DNA from: a bacterium | GTDB taxonomy: Bacteria > Bacillota_I > Bacilli_A > Acholeplasmatales > JAEDCM01 | Length of the DNA stretch: 39,247 nucleotides | Direction of reading: 5' to 3' | Assembly: GCA_024694145.1 (NCBI GenBank) | Contig: JAILKD010000051.1 | Coordinates: 1-39,247 of the forward strand | Shown: in pieces, positions 32,054 to 39,247 of the stretch | Numbering within the stretch: position 1 is the first letter of the stretch | How the letters are laid out: every line of letters starts with the position of its first letter | The notes under the pieces: generated by a model | What the model saw: the letters and a program-made list of their open reading frames with translations, nothing else | Told to the model about the DNA's origin: nothing | The model's database searches: none | Position numbers and translations under genes: made by a program

Positions 32054-32072
32054 GATGTTAGAGGTGAAGAAG

Positions 32073-32828
32073 ATGGAAACTAAAGATGTTTTATATGAAT
32101 TAAGAACTAAAAATGGGTTATCACAAGATGAATTAGCTGAAAAAGTATTTGTAACTAGACAAGCAGTATCACGTTGGGAAAATGGTGATACAGTTCCAAA
32201 TACTGAAACATTAAAACTATTATCAGATATATTTAATGTCTCAATTAATACACTTTTAGGATCTCCAAGAAAATTGATATGTCAATGTTGTGGTATGCCA
32301 CTAAATGATGAAATAATAGGCCATGATAGCAATGGAAGCTTGAATGAGGATTATTGTAAATGGTGTTATGCTGATGGTACATACACATATAACGATATGG
32401 ATTCACTTATAAGTGTTTGTATTCCACATATGGTTAAAGCTGGCTTTGAAGAAAATCAAGCTCGTGAATATATGAAACAAATGTTACCTAATTTAAAATA
32501 TTGGAAGAACCACGATTATTTAAGTGATGGTGGTAAATTTGAAGCTTTTAAAAAAGAACTTATAACAGAAATAAATGACTTAAATATTAAAGGTATGCCT
32601 AAGGTAGAAAGCTTAAGTGCATTAGTAGGCTCTTATGTAAATTTAGCTTATCCACTACCTAGTGGAATAAAAGCTCAATTTTTAAATGATCAAACTACAT
32701 ATTTAGGTACACAGCTTGAAAGTGATAAATTCTGTTATGGAGTTGTTGCTAATGTTGATTTTATCTTAATATGTACATACGAAGAAGATGGCAATAACCC
32801 TAATTTATTACTATTTAAAAAAAGATAA
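32073..32828 (+). CDS. XRE-family regulator with putative zinc-ribbon domain
   Basis: Residues 5-62 form a Cro/XRE helix-turn-helix (LRTKNGLSQDELAEKVFVTRQ, AVSRWENGDTVPN). Residues 68-150 match the putative zinc-ribbon domain often fused to it: CQCCGMPL (C70, C73), YCKWCYADG (C95, C98), FEENQAREYMKQMLPNLKYW. The last 60 residues or so (from MPKVESL) are a third part I cannot place. Such proteins are probably metal- or stress-responsive repressors; the ligand is unknown. The ATG at 32073 has GAGGTGAAG before it. A frame back to 31896 runs through the repeat, terminator and promoter and is not coding. It is the last AT-rich gene before the composition change. Confidence 0.82.
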   Translation: METKDVLYELRTKNGLSQDELAEKVFVTRQAVSRWENGDTVPNTETLKLLSDIFNVSINTLLGSPRKLICQCCGMPLNDEIIGHDSNGSLNEDYCKWCYADGTYTYNDMDSLISVCIPHMVKAGFEENQAREYMKQMLPNLKYWKNHDYLSDGGKFEAFKKELITEINDLNIKGMPKVESLSALVGSYVNLAYPLPSGIKAQFLNDQTTYLGTQLESDKFCYGVVANVDFILICTYEEDGNNPNLLLFKKR

Positions 32829-33033
32829 AGATAAAATAGCTGCTTCAATAAGTGTATGGGCATAACAGTGCCTAAGCGTATCCAGGTATATTCATGAATC
32901 AATGTTCTCAACCTTCCTGGAGCAAACTGAATACTGCAGCTATGCTGCATGATATGTTTTCGGTGACAAAAACACGTTATGTTCTGTCGATGCTAGCCTT
33001 CCTTATGGTTCACTTGAAAACTTTAAATCTAGT
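32829..33033. other. junction region between AT-rich and more GC-rich DNA
   Basis: 205 bases without a credible gene. Short inverted repeats occur: GGCA/TGCC around TAACAG (32860-32873), TGCAGC TAT GCTGCA (32935-32949) and the palindrome ATTCATGAAT. Base composition rises through this stretch. I see no transposase or IR pair that explains the change. Confidence 0.5.
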
Positions 33034-34323
33034 TTATCGGTTAAACAAAATGTCAACATTGAAGATGTTATCTTTTACAGTGAGAGTCACTTTACCATCA
33101 TATTTAGAGACAATATTTTTCATGGATTTGACACCGAAGCCATGGGAGCTTTTGTCTTGTTTGTTAGTGACGGGAAGATTGTGTTCCATGATGACTTGAC
33201 CAACGAAAGGATTCTCAATATGAATAGAAGTATATTTCTCGGTTCCTTTGACAATGAAGGTGATGTATTTGGCTTTCCCATCTTCTACTTTACTTGTCGC
33301 TTCAATCGCATTAGATAAAGCATTACCAACGAGAGAATATAGATCATATACATCTAAAAACGAAAGGCGTGAAGCGTCCACCATGGTATTGAATTCGATG
33401 TGATTTCGATAACAAATATTTCCATTTTCCGTCAATAGTACATTGAGTGCTTCATTCTCTGTTTTGAATTGATTTTCAAACATGAAGACACTATCAGAGA
33501 TATCTTTGATATCTTTTTCTTGAAGATTGAGTTTCCCATTCAAGAGAGCGTTTAAGCGATGCTTTAAATCATGATAAGTTGCCATCGTAGATTTGGAGAT
33601 CTCATAATGTTTAATATTTTGTGAATATAGAGTTTGAATGATCTCTCCTTCTTTTTCTGTCTTTTCTTGTTTTAGCATAATAAAGATAATAAATAAAACA
33701 AGCAAACTAGAAATGATGGAATAGATCTTAGATATCATAGAATGGAATTTTAAATCCGCATTGCCAATAACAACCGTAAGAGAAGAAAGAATGATATCGA
33801 CTAAAACCACAAAACCTGTGATCATCAAGGTTTTCGGTGGGTTTTTAAAGACGGAATAAAGATGATTTTTCTTAAAAACTAGAGCGAAGATAGTGAATAG
33901 AGTCAAATGAACTAGGATATAGACAATAAGGTATAGATAGTTATTATATAAAGTCACTCCCTCTCCAAAGATTGCGTCCAAAGTCAAACTGATGGTAGCG
34001 GAGATGGAGTGATGCAATAAATAGCTTGTGGCCGCGAAGAACAATCCGTTGAACCATGTGATTTTCACGCATGCTAGAATGGTCAAATAAGTGAAGAAGA
34101 GAATGCTAAGATACATGAAGATACAATATAGATAATCGACAAAATAATTATCAATCCTCACTAAAGGAATAAAGTAAGTGAGAGTTGCAAAAACAAGAAA
34201 ACTAAGAATGACTCTCAGAAGATAATTTTTCCTTCTCTCAAGGAAATAAGCGATAAATTGTCCGTAACAAAAACACTCGATAAAAATTAATAAATTCACA
34301 TTGTTAACAAAAGTAAAGATCAT
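33034..34323 (-). CDS. AgrC-like sensor histidine kinase (GHKL type, HPK10)
   Basis: A peptide-sensor-type kinase of 429 aa. Six or so membrane spans fill residues 5-217. The dimerisation segment has the phospho-acceptor TYHDLKHRLNALL (H251), as in AgrC. The GHKL ATPase follows with LVGNALSNAIEA (N334, N338) and a G-box HGFGVKSM (about 394-401). The D-box is weak: VTLTVKDNIFNV closes the protein without the usual extended tail. Its ATG overlaps the end of the response-regulator gene by four bases (ATGA), so the pair is cotranslated. No agrB/agrD-like genes are visible, so the signal is unknown. Codon use is more GC-rich than the left part of the window. Confidence 0.88.
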   Translation of the reverse strand: MIFTFVNNVNLLIFIECFCYGQFIAYFLERRKNYLLRVILSFLVFATLTYFIPLVRIDNYFVDYLYCIFMYLSILFFTYLTILACVKITWFNGLFFAATSYLLHHSISATISLTLDAIFGEGVTLYNNYLYLIVYILVHLTLFTIFALVFKKNHLYSVFKNPPKTLMITGFVVLVDIILSSLTVVIGNADLKFHSMISKIYSIISSLLVLFIIFIMLKQEKTEKEGEIIQTLYSQNIKHYEISKSTMATYHDLKHRLNALLNGKLNLQEKDIKDISDSVFMFENQFKTENEALNVLLTENGNICYRNHIEFNTMVDASRLSFLDVYDLYSLVGNALSNAIEATSKVEDGKAKYITFIVKGTEKYTSIHIENPFVGQVIMEHNLPVTNKQDKSSHGFGVKSMKNIVSKYDGKVTLTVKDNIFNVDILFNR

Positions 34324-35030
34324 AAAGAACCTCCTAAGAAGCGAGAGAAGTCAGCCATGAGTTCCTTCTTTCGATTTCTGGAAATCAATACCACTTCATC
34401 GTTATCTAAAGTCAGATCATACTTGTGAATCCCTTTGACATGATTGAGATTGACAAGATAACAATAATTACAACGAGAAAACTGACAATTATCCATCTTA
34501 TCAATGATTTCTTTTAGAGCTCCTCTCGTGGTAAAGTTTCCCTTGGTCGTATGATAAATCACATTGTGTTTCTGCACTTCGATATAGAGAATATCGGAAT
34601 GCTTAAACACATTCTTTCCATTACTTAAAGAGATTATCTTATCATTCTGTACTTTTTCATTGGCCACACGGATAATCTTGTTCATCTTAGAAAAGAAGGT
34701 GGAATCATTCAAAGGTTTTAAGATGTAATCTAAAGCGTTGACTTCATAACCAGAGATCGCATATTGAGAGAGATTTGTCAAAAAGATGATGATGACATCT
34801 TTATCCTTTTGTCTCACTTTCTTCGACAATTCCATGCCGTTGATATCCGGTAATTCAATATCAAAGAAAATGACATGGAAATGCTTTTTATCCTGACAAA
34901 GATATTCCTTTCCACACGTAAATAGAGTCAAAGAAAGGTTTAAGTGATTATCTTGACAATAACGGTGAAAGAGAGAGGTGAAGCGCTCTGCGTCGTTTTT
35001 ATCATCCTCAATCAAAGCAAATTTAATCAT
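34320..35030 (-). CDS. AgrA/LytR-type response regulator (receiver plus LytTR)
   Basis: The 236-aa protein has an N-terminal receiver domain with the acidic pair EDD (8-10), the phospho-acceptor FFDIELPD (D57) and LTNLSQYAISGYEVNALDYILKPL (T/K switch region), then a LytTR DNA-binding domain (about 130-236) with LYIEVQKHNVIYHTTKG, FSRCNYCYLVNLNHVKGI and LISRNRKKELMADFSRFL. LytTR regulators bind direct repeats upstream of target promoters. The partner kinase overlaps its 3' end. It lies 82 bases beyond the beta-glucosidase gene and a terminator, so it probably has its own promoter in that gap (not resolved). Confidence 0.9.
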   Translation of the reverse strand: MIKFALIEDDKNDAERFTSLFHRYCQDNHLNLSLTLFTCGKEYLCQDKKHFHVIFFDIELPDINGMELSKKVRQKDKDVIIIFLTNLSQYAISGYEVNALDYILKPLNDSTFFSKMNKIIRVANEKVQNDKIISLSNGKNVFKHSDILYIEVQKHNVIYHTTKGNFTTRGALKEIIDKMDNCQFSRCNYCYLVNLNHVKGIHKYDLTLDNDEVVLISRNRKKELMADFSRFLGGSL

Positions 35031-35067
35031 GGTCGAAGTCCTCTATAATTAAAATAACAAAAAAGCA

Positions 35068-35101
35068 GAAAATAGGAATAGAGTTTTCTATTCCTATTTT
35101 C
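35068..35101 (-). terminator. intrinsic terminator of the beta-glucosidase gene
   Basis: A 14-bp perfect stem (35068-35081 with 35088-35101) around a 6-base loop; on the minus strand it is followed by GCTTTTTTG. Strong signal, so the response-regulator pair is likely a separate transcript. Confidence 0.88.
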
Positions 35102-35112
35102 GCTATTGAATA

Positions 35113-38100
35113 CTAATTTTCTTCCTTTTGTCTAAGGCGGAACACGCTATAAACCACCAAAGCGACAATTCCCGCACCTACAACACCATCAATGACGTAT
35201 AACCAGATACGCCAAGGAGAAATCTTGTAGCTGACGATAGCGCCAGGAGCAGCACCTTGCATCAAGTTGGAGTTAGCGTAGGCAAAGGCGATATCCTTCA
35301 TAGAGTGTCTGATGCAGTGATAGTAAGTGGCAGTAGACTTATCAGCTAAAGTGACCGTCTGGAAGTCCATGGCTTTCTCGGTGACCATGAAGTGCATTCT
35401 CACATCACATCCAGCTCTTAATAACTTATCGACATTACCAGGCATAGCTTCTAAGCCCATATCGGTAGAGAAGACACCTTGGAAGCCCCATTCTCCACGA
35501 GTCATATTCGTGATCAAATCATAGCTAGCGGCTTGCCAATCAGTACCGATGTGAGTGGCAGCACCCATTAAACCAGAGCAACCTCTGACCACTTTCTTAC
35601 CGATAGTTCCCTTATCATCAGAGATGTACTTCAAAGTTTTTCTAGATTCCTTCAAAGCGATTTCGAAAGCCTTCATATCCGTTTCACGATAAGCTTGTTC
35701 TGTACACCAAGCGAGCATGGAAGTACAAACACCCTCATAAGAGTGCCATCCAAAGTGTTTGAGATAGCAAACCAACCCTTTTTCTTCCGCACCAGAGACT
35801 GTTTTAGCACAAATCTTACCAGTCAAGACAGGATCTTCAGAATAATATTCGAAGTTTCTGCCGTTGAAAGGAGAACGATGCAAGTTGGCGGCAGGGCCAT
35901 ACCAGCCGTTGATGGCGATATCTTTTTGAAGAGCTTCTTCACCGATGGCTAAGCCATATTCATAGGCTAAATCGACATTGTAAGTGGCAGCAACAAGAGG
36001 TTCAGCGCAATAGGCACAAGTGTCAAATCCACCACCAGTACCAGTCAATCCTAAGCCTTGTGGGCCATCATGATCAGCAGTAACGGGTTTGCCGATAGAG
36101 GCGACTTCGGAAGTACCAAAGGCTCTTAACACCATCGGTAAAGCTTCATCATAATCGAGCTGATCTAACAATTCTTCATAACGAGGATCGTAGTAATCCG
36201 CACCTCTCAAATCAATCAAGCCCAAGCCGTTATCCTGCTTCATCTTAGGCATCTCACTCTTCTTGACAAGAGAAGTATCCGTTTCCCCAAGTTTAGGATC
36301 AGTCTTGTAATCAAAGCCGCGCATTTCCTTTAAATATTGCTCTGCTAAGTTTCTGTTCTCGCTAGGAGCAGTAGGGAAGGTGTTCTTCCAGTCTGCTCTA
36401 GTGAAGATGGTAGCTTCATTGCCTTCCATATAATCAGAGATCTGATCAAAGTGGTTGGTAGCAGCCACAAATTTGGCATCCTTATCCAAGAGCGCTTTGG
36501 CAGGGAATGGAAGAGGATTTCCATTCTCATCCCATTGAGCCTGAGCATTGATTTCGGATTTTCTCGGATTGGCATTGGTATAGAACTCCGTATTAGCAAT
36601 ATGAGCGACTTTGCTATCGAAAGTTTCATGAGAGTTCTTACCTAAAGTGATAGTGTAATCCCCATTTTCAAGGACATAACATCCCTTCGTGCCATCGTTG
36701 TTATCATGGCGGTAAGAGTAGGAGGCCATCTCTTCTTTCAAGAATTCTAATTTGACGTTCTTCTTCTCTCCGGCTTTGACTTCGACTTTGTCAAAAGCGA
36801 TTAAGTTCTTTGTCGCTTTTTCAATGTGTAAGTCTTTATCAAACTGTGTATAAGGAGCAGTGTAATAAAGCTGAACCACTTCCTTACCATCTCTAGCACC
36901 CTTATTGGAGACTTCTACTTCCACAGAAATCTTATCTCCACCATCGGAGAAGTTAACAATCTTCTGCTCAAAGGTGGTGTAGGATAAACCGTATCCAAAA
37001 GGATAATTGACCGCGCCCTTAGTCTTTAAAGAACCATCCGCATTCAATTCTCCATACACGAAGGAAGGATCCATCTCAGAAGCAGTCTCATAATAACGGT
37101 ATCCGTAATAGATACCTTCTTCATATTCGTAGAAATAGACACCATGTTGGCCATTCCACAAGGATAAATCTAAGGTGTTAGCATATTGGTGATCACCAAA
37201 GTTGATGATGGAAGGATTCTTCAAGATATCATTGTCCCAGATATCCACGGTTCTACCACTAGGGTTAACCTCACCGGCTAAGATATCTCCTAAAGAATCA
37301 AAGCCCATAGAACCAGGTCCAGAAATCCACAAAATGGCATCCGCCTCATATTCTCCCTTCATCAATTCTTCGATTTCCATGATGTTGGAACTGTTGATGA
37401 TGGCGACCACATTCTTACATTTCTGCTTAGCTAATTTTAAGGTTTCTTTTTCTGTGGTAGTCAAGGCTAAAGCATGTCTTGTTCCATCAGAATATTCTTT
37501 GTCGTATAAGTTACCGCCTTCACCGGCATTTCTACCGATATAGACGATAGCAGTAGAATTAGAGGTGTTCTCTAATAAACCATCATAAACACTGGTTTCA
37601 AAGTTATAGATGGTTGGATCAGCTCCGTTAAAGGCACCCTCACCAATAGTAGCACCACCATCTTTGATTTCTTTGACCGGGGTAGCACTATCTAATAATT
37701 TATTAGAGACTGCTGGGTTGACTTGGAAGTGTTTCGCTAATCCTTCCACAGAAGTGACGATATAGTCTTTGCTAGTATCCACAGCACCAGAACCAGTTCC
37801 TCCAAAGACAGGATCTCTATAACGATATCCAAAAGGAACGACATTGCTCTGCTTGGCTAACGGTAAAGTATTATTAGAGTTTTTCAATAATACAATACCT
37901 TCATCTGTGATCTTCTTGGTCAGTCTAGCGGCGTTCATCAAAGAGCCGTTTTCTCCCATGGCAGAAGGACAGACTTGTTCATAATAATTCTTGTCCCAAC
38001 TCTCTGTACCTTCGATATTGATGACTTCTCTTTCACCCCTAGCAACATAGGTGTCTAAGGTCTTAGACCAGATTTCCGCTTCGACATTTGCGACAATCAT

Positions 38101-38175
38101 CGCTGCACTTGTCACTGCAATGATTGGAAATGTGATCAAAGCAAATGTCTTTTTACGCATTTTCGCTTTTGCCAT
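35113..38175 (-). CDS. membrane-anchored GH3 beta-glucosidase with permuted domains
   Basis: The 1020-aa glycoside hydrolase of family 3 likely releases terminal beta-linked glucose. Order is reversed from most GH3 enzymes. The alpha/beta C-domain comes first (about 82-400, DEGIVLLKNSNNTLPL, AGEGGN with a candidate acid/base Glu219, YPFGYGLSYTTF), then a fibronectin-III-like domain (about 415-480). The TIM-barrel domain follows (about 690-960) with TADHDGPQGLG, YLKHFGWHSYEG and VFSTDMG, whose Asp905 aligns with the nucleophile. A basic N-terminus with one span (10-30) and a C-terminal span (about 985-1010) before RLRQKEEN put both ends inside and the enzyme outside. AGGAGG precedes the ATG. 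Permuted GH3 enzymes are known in rumen Bacillota. Substrate cannot be predicted precisely. Confidence 0.9.
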   Translation of the reverse strand: MAKAKMRKKTFALITFPIIAVTSAAMIVANVEAEIWSKTLDTYVARGEREVINIEGTESWDKNYYEQVCPSAMGENGSLMNAARLTKKITDEGIVLLKNSNNTLPLAKQSNVVPFGYRYRDPVFGGTGSGAVDTSKDYIVTSVEGLAKHFQVNPAVSNKLLDSATPVKEIKDGGATIGEGAFNGADPTIYNFETSVYDGLLENTSNSTAIVYIGRNAGEGGNLYDKEYSDGTRHALALTTTEKETLKLAKQKCKNVVAIINSSNIMEIEELMKGEYEADAILWISGPGSMGFDSLGDILAGEVNPSGRTVDIWDNDILKNPSIINFGDHQYANTLDLSLWNGQHGVYFYEYEEGIYYGYRYYETASEMDPSFVYGELNADGSLKTKGAVNYPFGYGLSYTTFEQKIVNFSDGGDKISVEVEVSNKGARDGKEVVQLYYTAPYTQFDKDLHIEKATKNLIAFDKVEVKAGEKKNVKLEFLKEEMASYSYRHDNNDGTKGCYVLENGDYTITLGKNSHETFDSKVAHIANTEFYTNANPRKSEINAQAQWDENGNPLPFPAKALLDKDAKFVAATNHFDQISDYMEGNEATIFTRADWKNTFPTAPSENRNLAEQYLKEMRGFDYKTDPKLGETDTSLVKKSEMPKMKQDNGLGLIDLRGADYYDPRYEELLDQLDYDEALPMVLRAFGTSEVASIGKPVTADHDGPQGLGLTGTGGGFDTCAYCAEPLVAATYNVDLAYEYGLAIGEEALQKDIAINGWYGPAANLHRSPFNGRNFEYYSEDPVLTGKICAKTVSGAEEKGLVCYLKHFGWHSYEGVCTSMLAWCTEQAYRETDMKAFEIALKESRKTLKYISDDKGTIGKKVVRGCSGLMGAATHIGTDWQAASYDLITNMTRGEWGFQGVFSTDMGLEAMPGNVDKLLRAGCDVRMHFMVTEKAMDFQTVTLADKSTATYYHCIRHSMKDIAFAYANSNLMQGAAPGAIVSYKISPWRIWLYVIDGVVGAGIVALVVYSVFRLRQKEEN

Positions 38176-38527
38176 ATTTACCTCCTAAGCATTTAGCTGA
38201 GAAAGTTTTACCACACCCCATTTTTTTCTGACATACCTGTTGCATAAGGTGTCATGAAAGTGGCACACTCTGTAAGCGCTTAAATGTTGATTTAACTATG
38301 ATGAAGACAGAAAAAAATCCTATAAAAAAGCCTCTCCCGAAGATGAAGTGAACCCCTCTAATTGGACCAAGGAGTAGGTCAAGGATGAAAGAGGTCTTAT
38401 GATTCTAAGTGGTGACCTTCTATTGGTGGTTTCGCAAAAATATCTCAATGTTACGAAATAAAGGAAAAAGAAGAAAGAAAGATAACGTAAAACATAGGTA
38501 ATGAAAATAAAAGGAGCTTTTAACAAA
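38176..38527. other. divergent intergenic region between GH3 and SGNH genes
   Basis: 352 bases with no gene I accept. It carries a cre/LacI-like palindrome (38271-38284) and a sequence resembling an IS3-type terminal repeat (from 38349). Promoters for the two divergent genes must lie here, but no hexamer pair is convincing in either direction. Confidence 0.6.
38271..38284 (+). promoter_or_regulatory. cre-like / LacI-family operator
   Basis: TGTAAGCGCTTAAA contains the perfect palindrome TAAGCGCTTA and fits the catabolite-responsive element consensus apart from the final CA. It lies 96 bases upstream of the GH3 start. CcpA or a local LacI-type repressor could act here; no such regulator is in view. 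Confidence 0.5.
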
Positions 38528-39247
38528 ATGAAACCTCGTTTCTTCTTATTGCCTTTGCTTGTCGCAATTGTCTTGCCTTCTTGTGGTTCTACGACTTCTT
38601 CAACTTCAAGTTCAACAATCCCTGATTCATCCGTAACAGTGATTGAAAAGACCTATCAACCACAATACACCATTCCCAGTGATGATGATCTAGATACTTC
38701 CTTAAGTGCAAATGCCAATGATTTTGACGCTAAGAAAGTAACCAAGGTAGAAAGTCCTTTGAACGGTAAATATTTCTATTGGTTAGGTTCTTCGGTCACT
38801 TATGGAGCTTCTTCTAATTCCGTCTCGATGGTTGAATATCTTTCCGCTCTTACGGGTGCTACCTGCAAGAAGGACGCTATCAGCGGCACCACCCTTCTTT
38901 GTGATATGAAAAGCGATAATACAGGTGTGAAATCCTATGTCAATCGTCTCAAGACCAGCAAGGTCTTTGATGAGAATCAATATCTGGATGGTTTTATCTG
39001 TCAGATTTCGACCAACGATTGCACCTCTGATAGACTTTCAAAACGTGGGGAAATGACTGCAAGTGATGTCTTTGATATGGAACAGTTTGATATCTCAACT
39101 ACCTTAGGTGCTGTCGAATATATCATCTCTTATGTGACTACCACCTGGGATTGTCCAGTCTACTTCTATTCTGGTTCCTATTTTTCCGATGGTACCAATT
39201 CTGCCAAACGTGAAAACGGCAATCCTAAAGGAAGTGATTATGCTACT
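38528..39247 (+). CDS. SGNH/GDSL-hydrolase-like lipoprotein (3' end beyond window)
   Basis: The frame is open from the ATG at 38528 to the window end (240 codons, incomplete). The N-terminus is a lipoprotein signal: MKPRF, a hydrophobic core, then the lipobox LPSC with Cys19, followed by a Ser/Thr-rich linker (GSTTSSTSSS). The soluble part has YWLGSSVTYG, which matches block I of SGNH hydrolases (nucleophile Ser in GSS), and CQISTNDCT, which matches the G-x-ND block III. Such enzymes are esterases, often deacetylating glycans, which would fit the neighbouring beta-glucosidase. GGAG lies 11 bases before the ATG. Catalytic Asp-His near the C-terminus are beyond the window. Confidence 0.75.
   Translation, partial: MKPRFFLLPLLVAIVLPSCGSTTSSTSSSTIPDSSVTVIEKTYQPQYTIPSDDDLDTSLSANANDFDAKKVTKVESPLNGKYFYWLGSSVTYGASSNSVSMVEYLSALTGATCKKDAISGTTLLCDMKSDNTGVKSYVNRLKTSKVFDENQYLDGFICQISTNDCTSDRLSKRGEMTASDVFDMEQFDISTTLGAVEYIISYVTTTWDCPVYFYSGSYFSDGTNSAKRENGNPKGSDYAT

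Larger units (their letters stand above)
31712..32072. other. non-coding stretch carrying the distal repeat, a terminator and the XRE promoter
   Basis: 361 bases without a credible gene. It contains a CCCCGTTTT/AAAATGGGG hairpin (31854-31862 with 31870-31878, one G-T pair, no T-run after it), the second att-like 13-mer (31959-31971), a terminator (31983-32005), a short inverted repeat (32010-32024) and a promoter (32025-32053). The stretch 31720-31825 shows nothing recognisable. Confidence 0.6.

Noticed and set aside
31896-32072. 59-codon N-terminal extension of the XRE gene
   Set aside because: It runs through the att-like repeat, a terminator, an inverted repeat and a good promoter; the ATG at 32073 has its own ribosome site and starts at the HTH domain.
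32894-33199. 101-codon plus-strand frame at the composition boundary
   Set aside because: Most of it is antisense to the kinase C-terminus (G-box region); no ribosome site and no domain.
36451-37543. Several plus-strand frames opposite the GH3 gene
   Set aside because: Antisense shadows of a 1020-aa enzyme with clear domains.
38349-38372. Sequence resembling an IS3-family terminal repeat (TGAACCCC, then ATTGGACC)
   Set aside because: No matching opposite end or transposase is present in the window; TGAACCCC also occurs at 31827 without further similarity. Too weak to call an element.
38320-38526. 68-codon minus-strand frame before the SGNH gene
   Set aside because: Low-complexity translation, no ribosome site, and it occupies the expected promoter region of the SGNH gene.
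1-39247. CRISPR array, rRNA, tRNA genes, replication origin
   Set aside because: I saw no regularly spaced repeats, no rRNA-like sequence and no cloverleaf other than the tRNA-like part of tmRNA.

Overview
The first ~32.8 kb look like chromosome from a low-GC, single-membrane Bacillota-type bacterium. The evidence is AT-rich sequence, Bacillus-style gene sets (rimP-nusA-ylxR-ylxQ-infB-rbfA, RNase J, RqcH, YlxR/YlxQ), a SAM-I riboswitch, a Bacillus-like tmRNA tag and intrinsic terminators everywhere. The compact genes suggest an uncultured, Mollicutes-like or Erysipelotrichia-like Bacilli lineage; this is inference. TGA is used as a stop (for example at the end of the LD-carboxypeptidase gene), so the code is standard.

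Layout. 1-5.4 kb: 3' end of comEC, a small unknown gene, holA, a PPP-type phosphoesterase, rqcH on the minus strand, and a GNAT acetyltransferase. 5.5-9.9 kb: gmk-rpoZ, then an LD-carboxypeptidase overlapping uvrC and a DEDDh exonuclease. 10.0-11.1 kb: a lone ORF6N-PLD protein with a consensus promoter, flanked by terminators. 11.1-12.8 kb: RNase J (minus). 13.0-17.4 kb: the rimP-nusA-ylxR-ylxQ-infB-rbfA operon behind a leader hairpin. 17.4-23.9 kb: aquaporin, adenosine deaminase, priA-fmt and a six-TM protein with a decayed HD-GYP domain. 23.98-27.4 kb: SAM-I riboswitch, a cysteine-rich TSCPD protein, metK, then a DUF3137-LemA pair. 27.4-30.8 kb: secG, rnr, smpB and the tmRNA gene ssrA, a ribosome-rescue cluster; RqcH at 3-5 kb supplies the parallel rescue route.

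Just after ssrA, an unknown 237-aa gene and a 46-aa gene lie between two exact copies of a 13-base sequence. One copy is the very 3' end of tmRNA, which is the pattern expected of an element integrated at ssrA. An XRE/zinc-ribbon regulator follows the second copy.

From about 32.85 kb the composition changes: lines counted by eye go from about 25-33% G+C to about 38-47%. The remaining genes are an AgrC/AgrA-like two-component pair, a membrane-anchored GH3 beta-glucosidase with permuted domain order (all minus), and the start of an SGNH-hydrolase lipoprotein (plus) that runs off the window. This block is either acquired DNA or a contig misjoin.

The most interesting points are the tmRNA 3'-end duplication with its unknown cargo, a 15-bp perfect inverted repeat inside smpB, a long tmRNA tag ending in Cys, the ORF6N-PLD gene, the degenerate HD-GYP membrane protein, and the SAM-controlled TSCPD protein.
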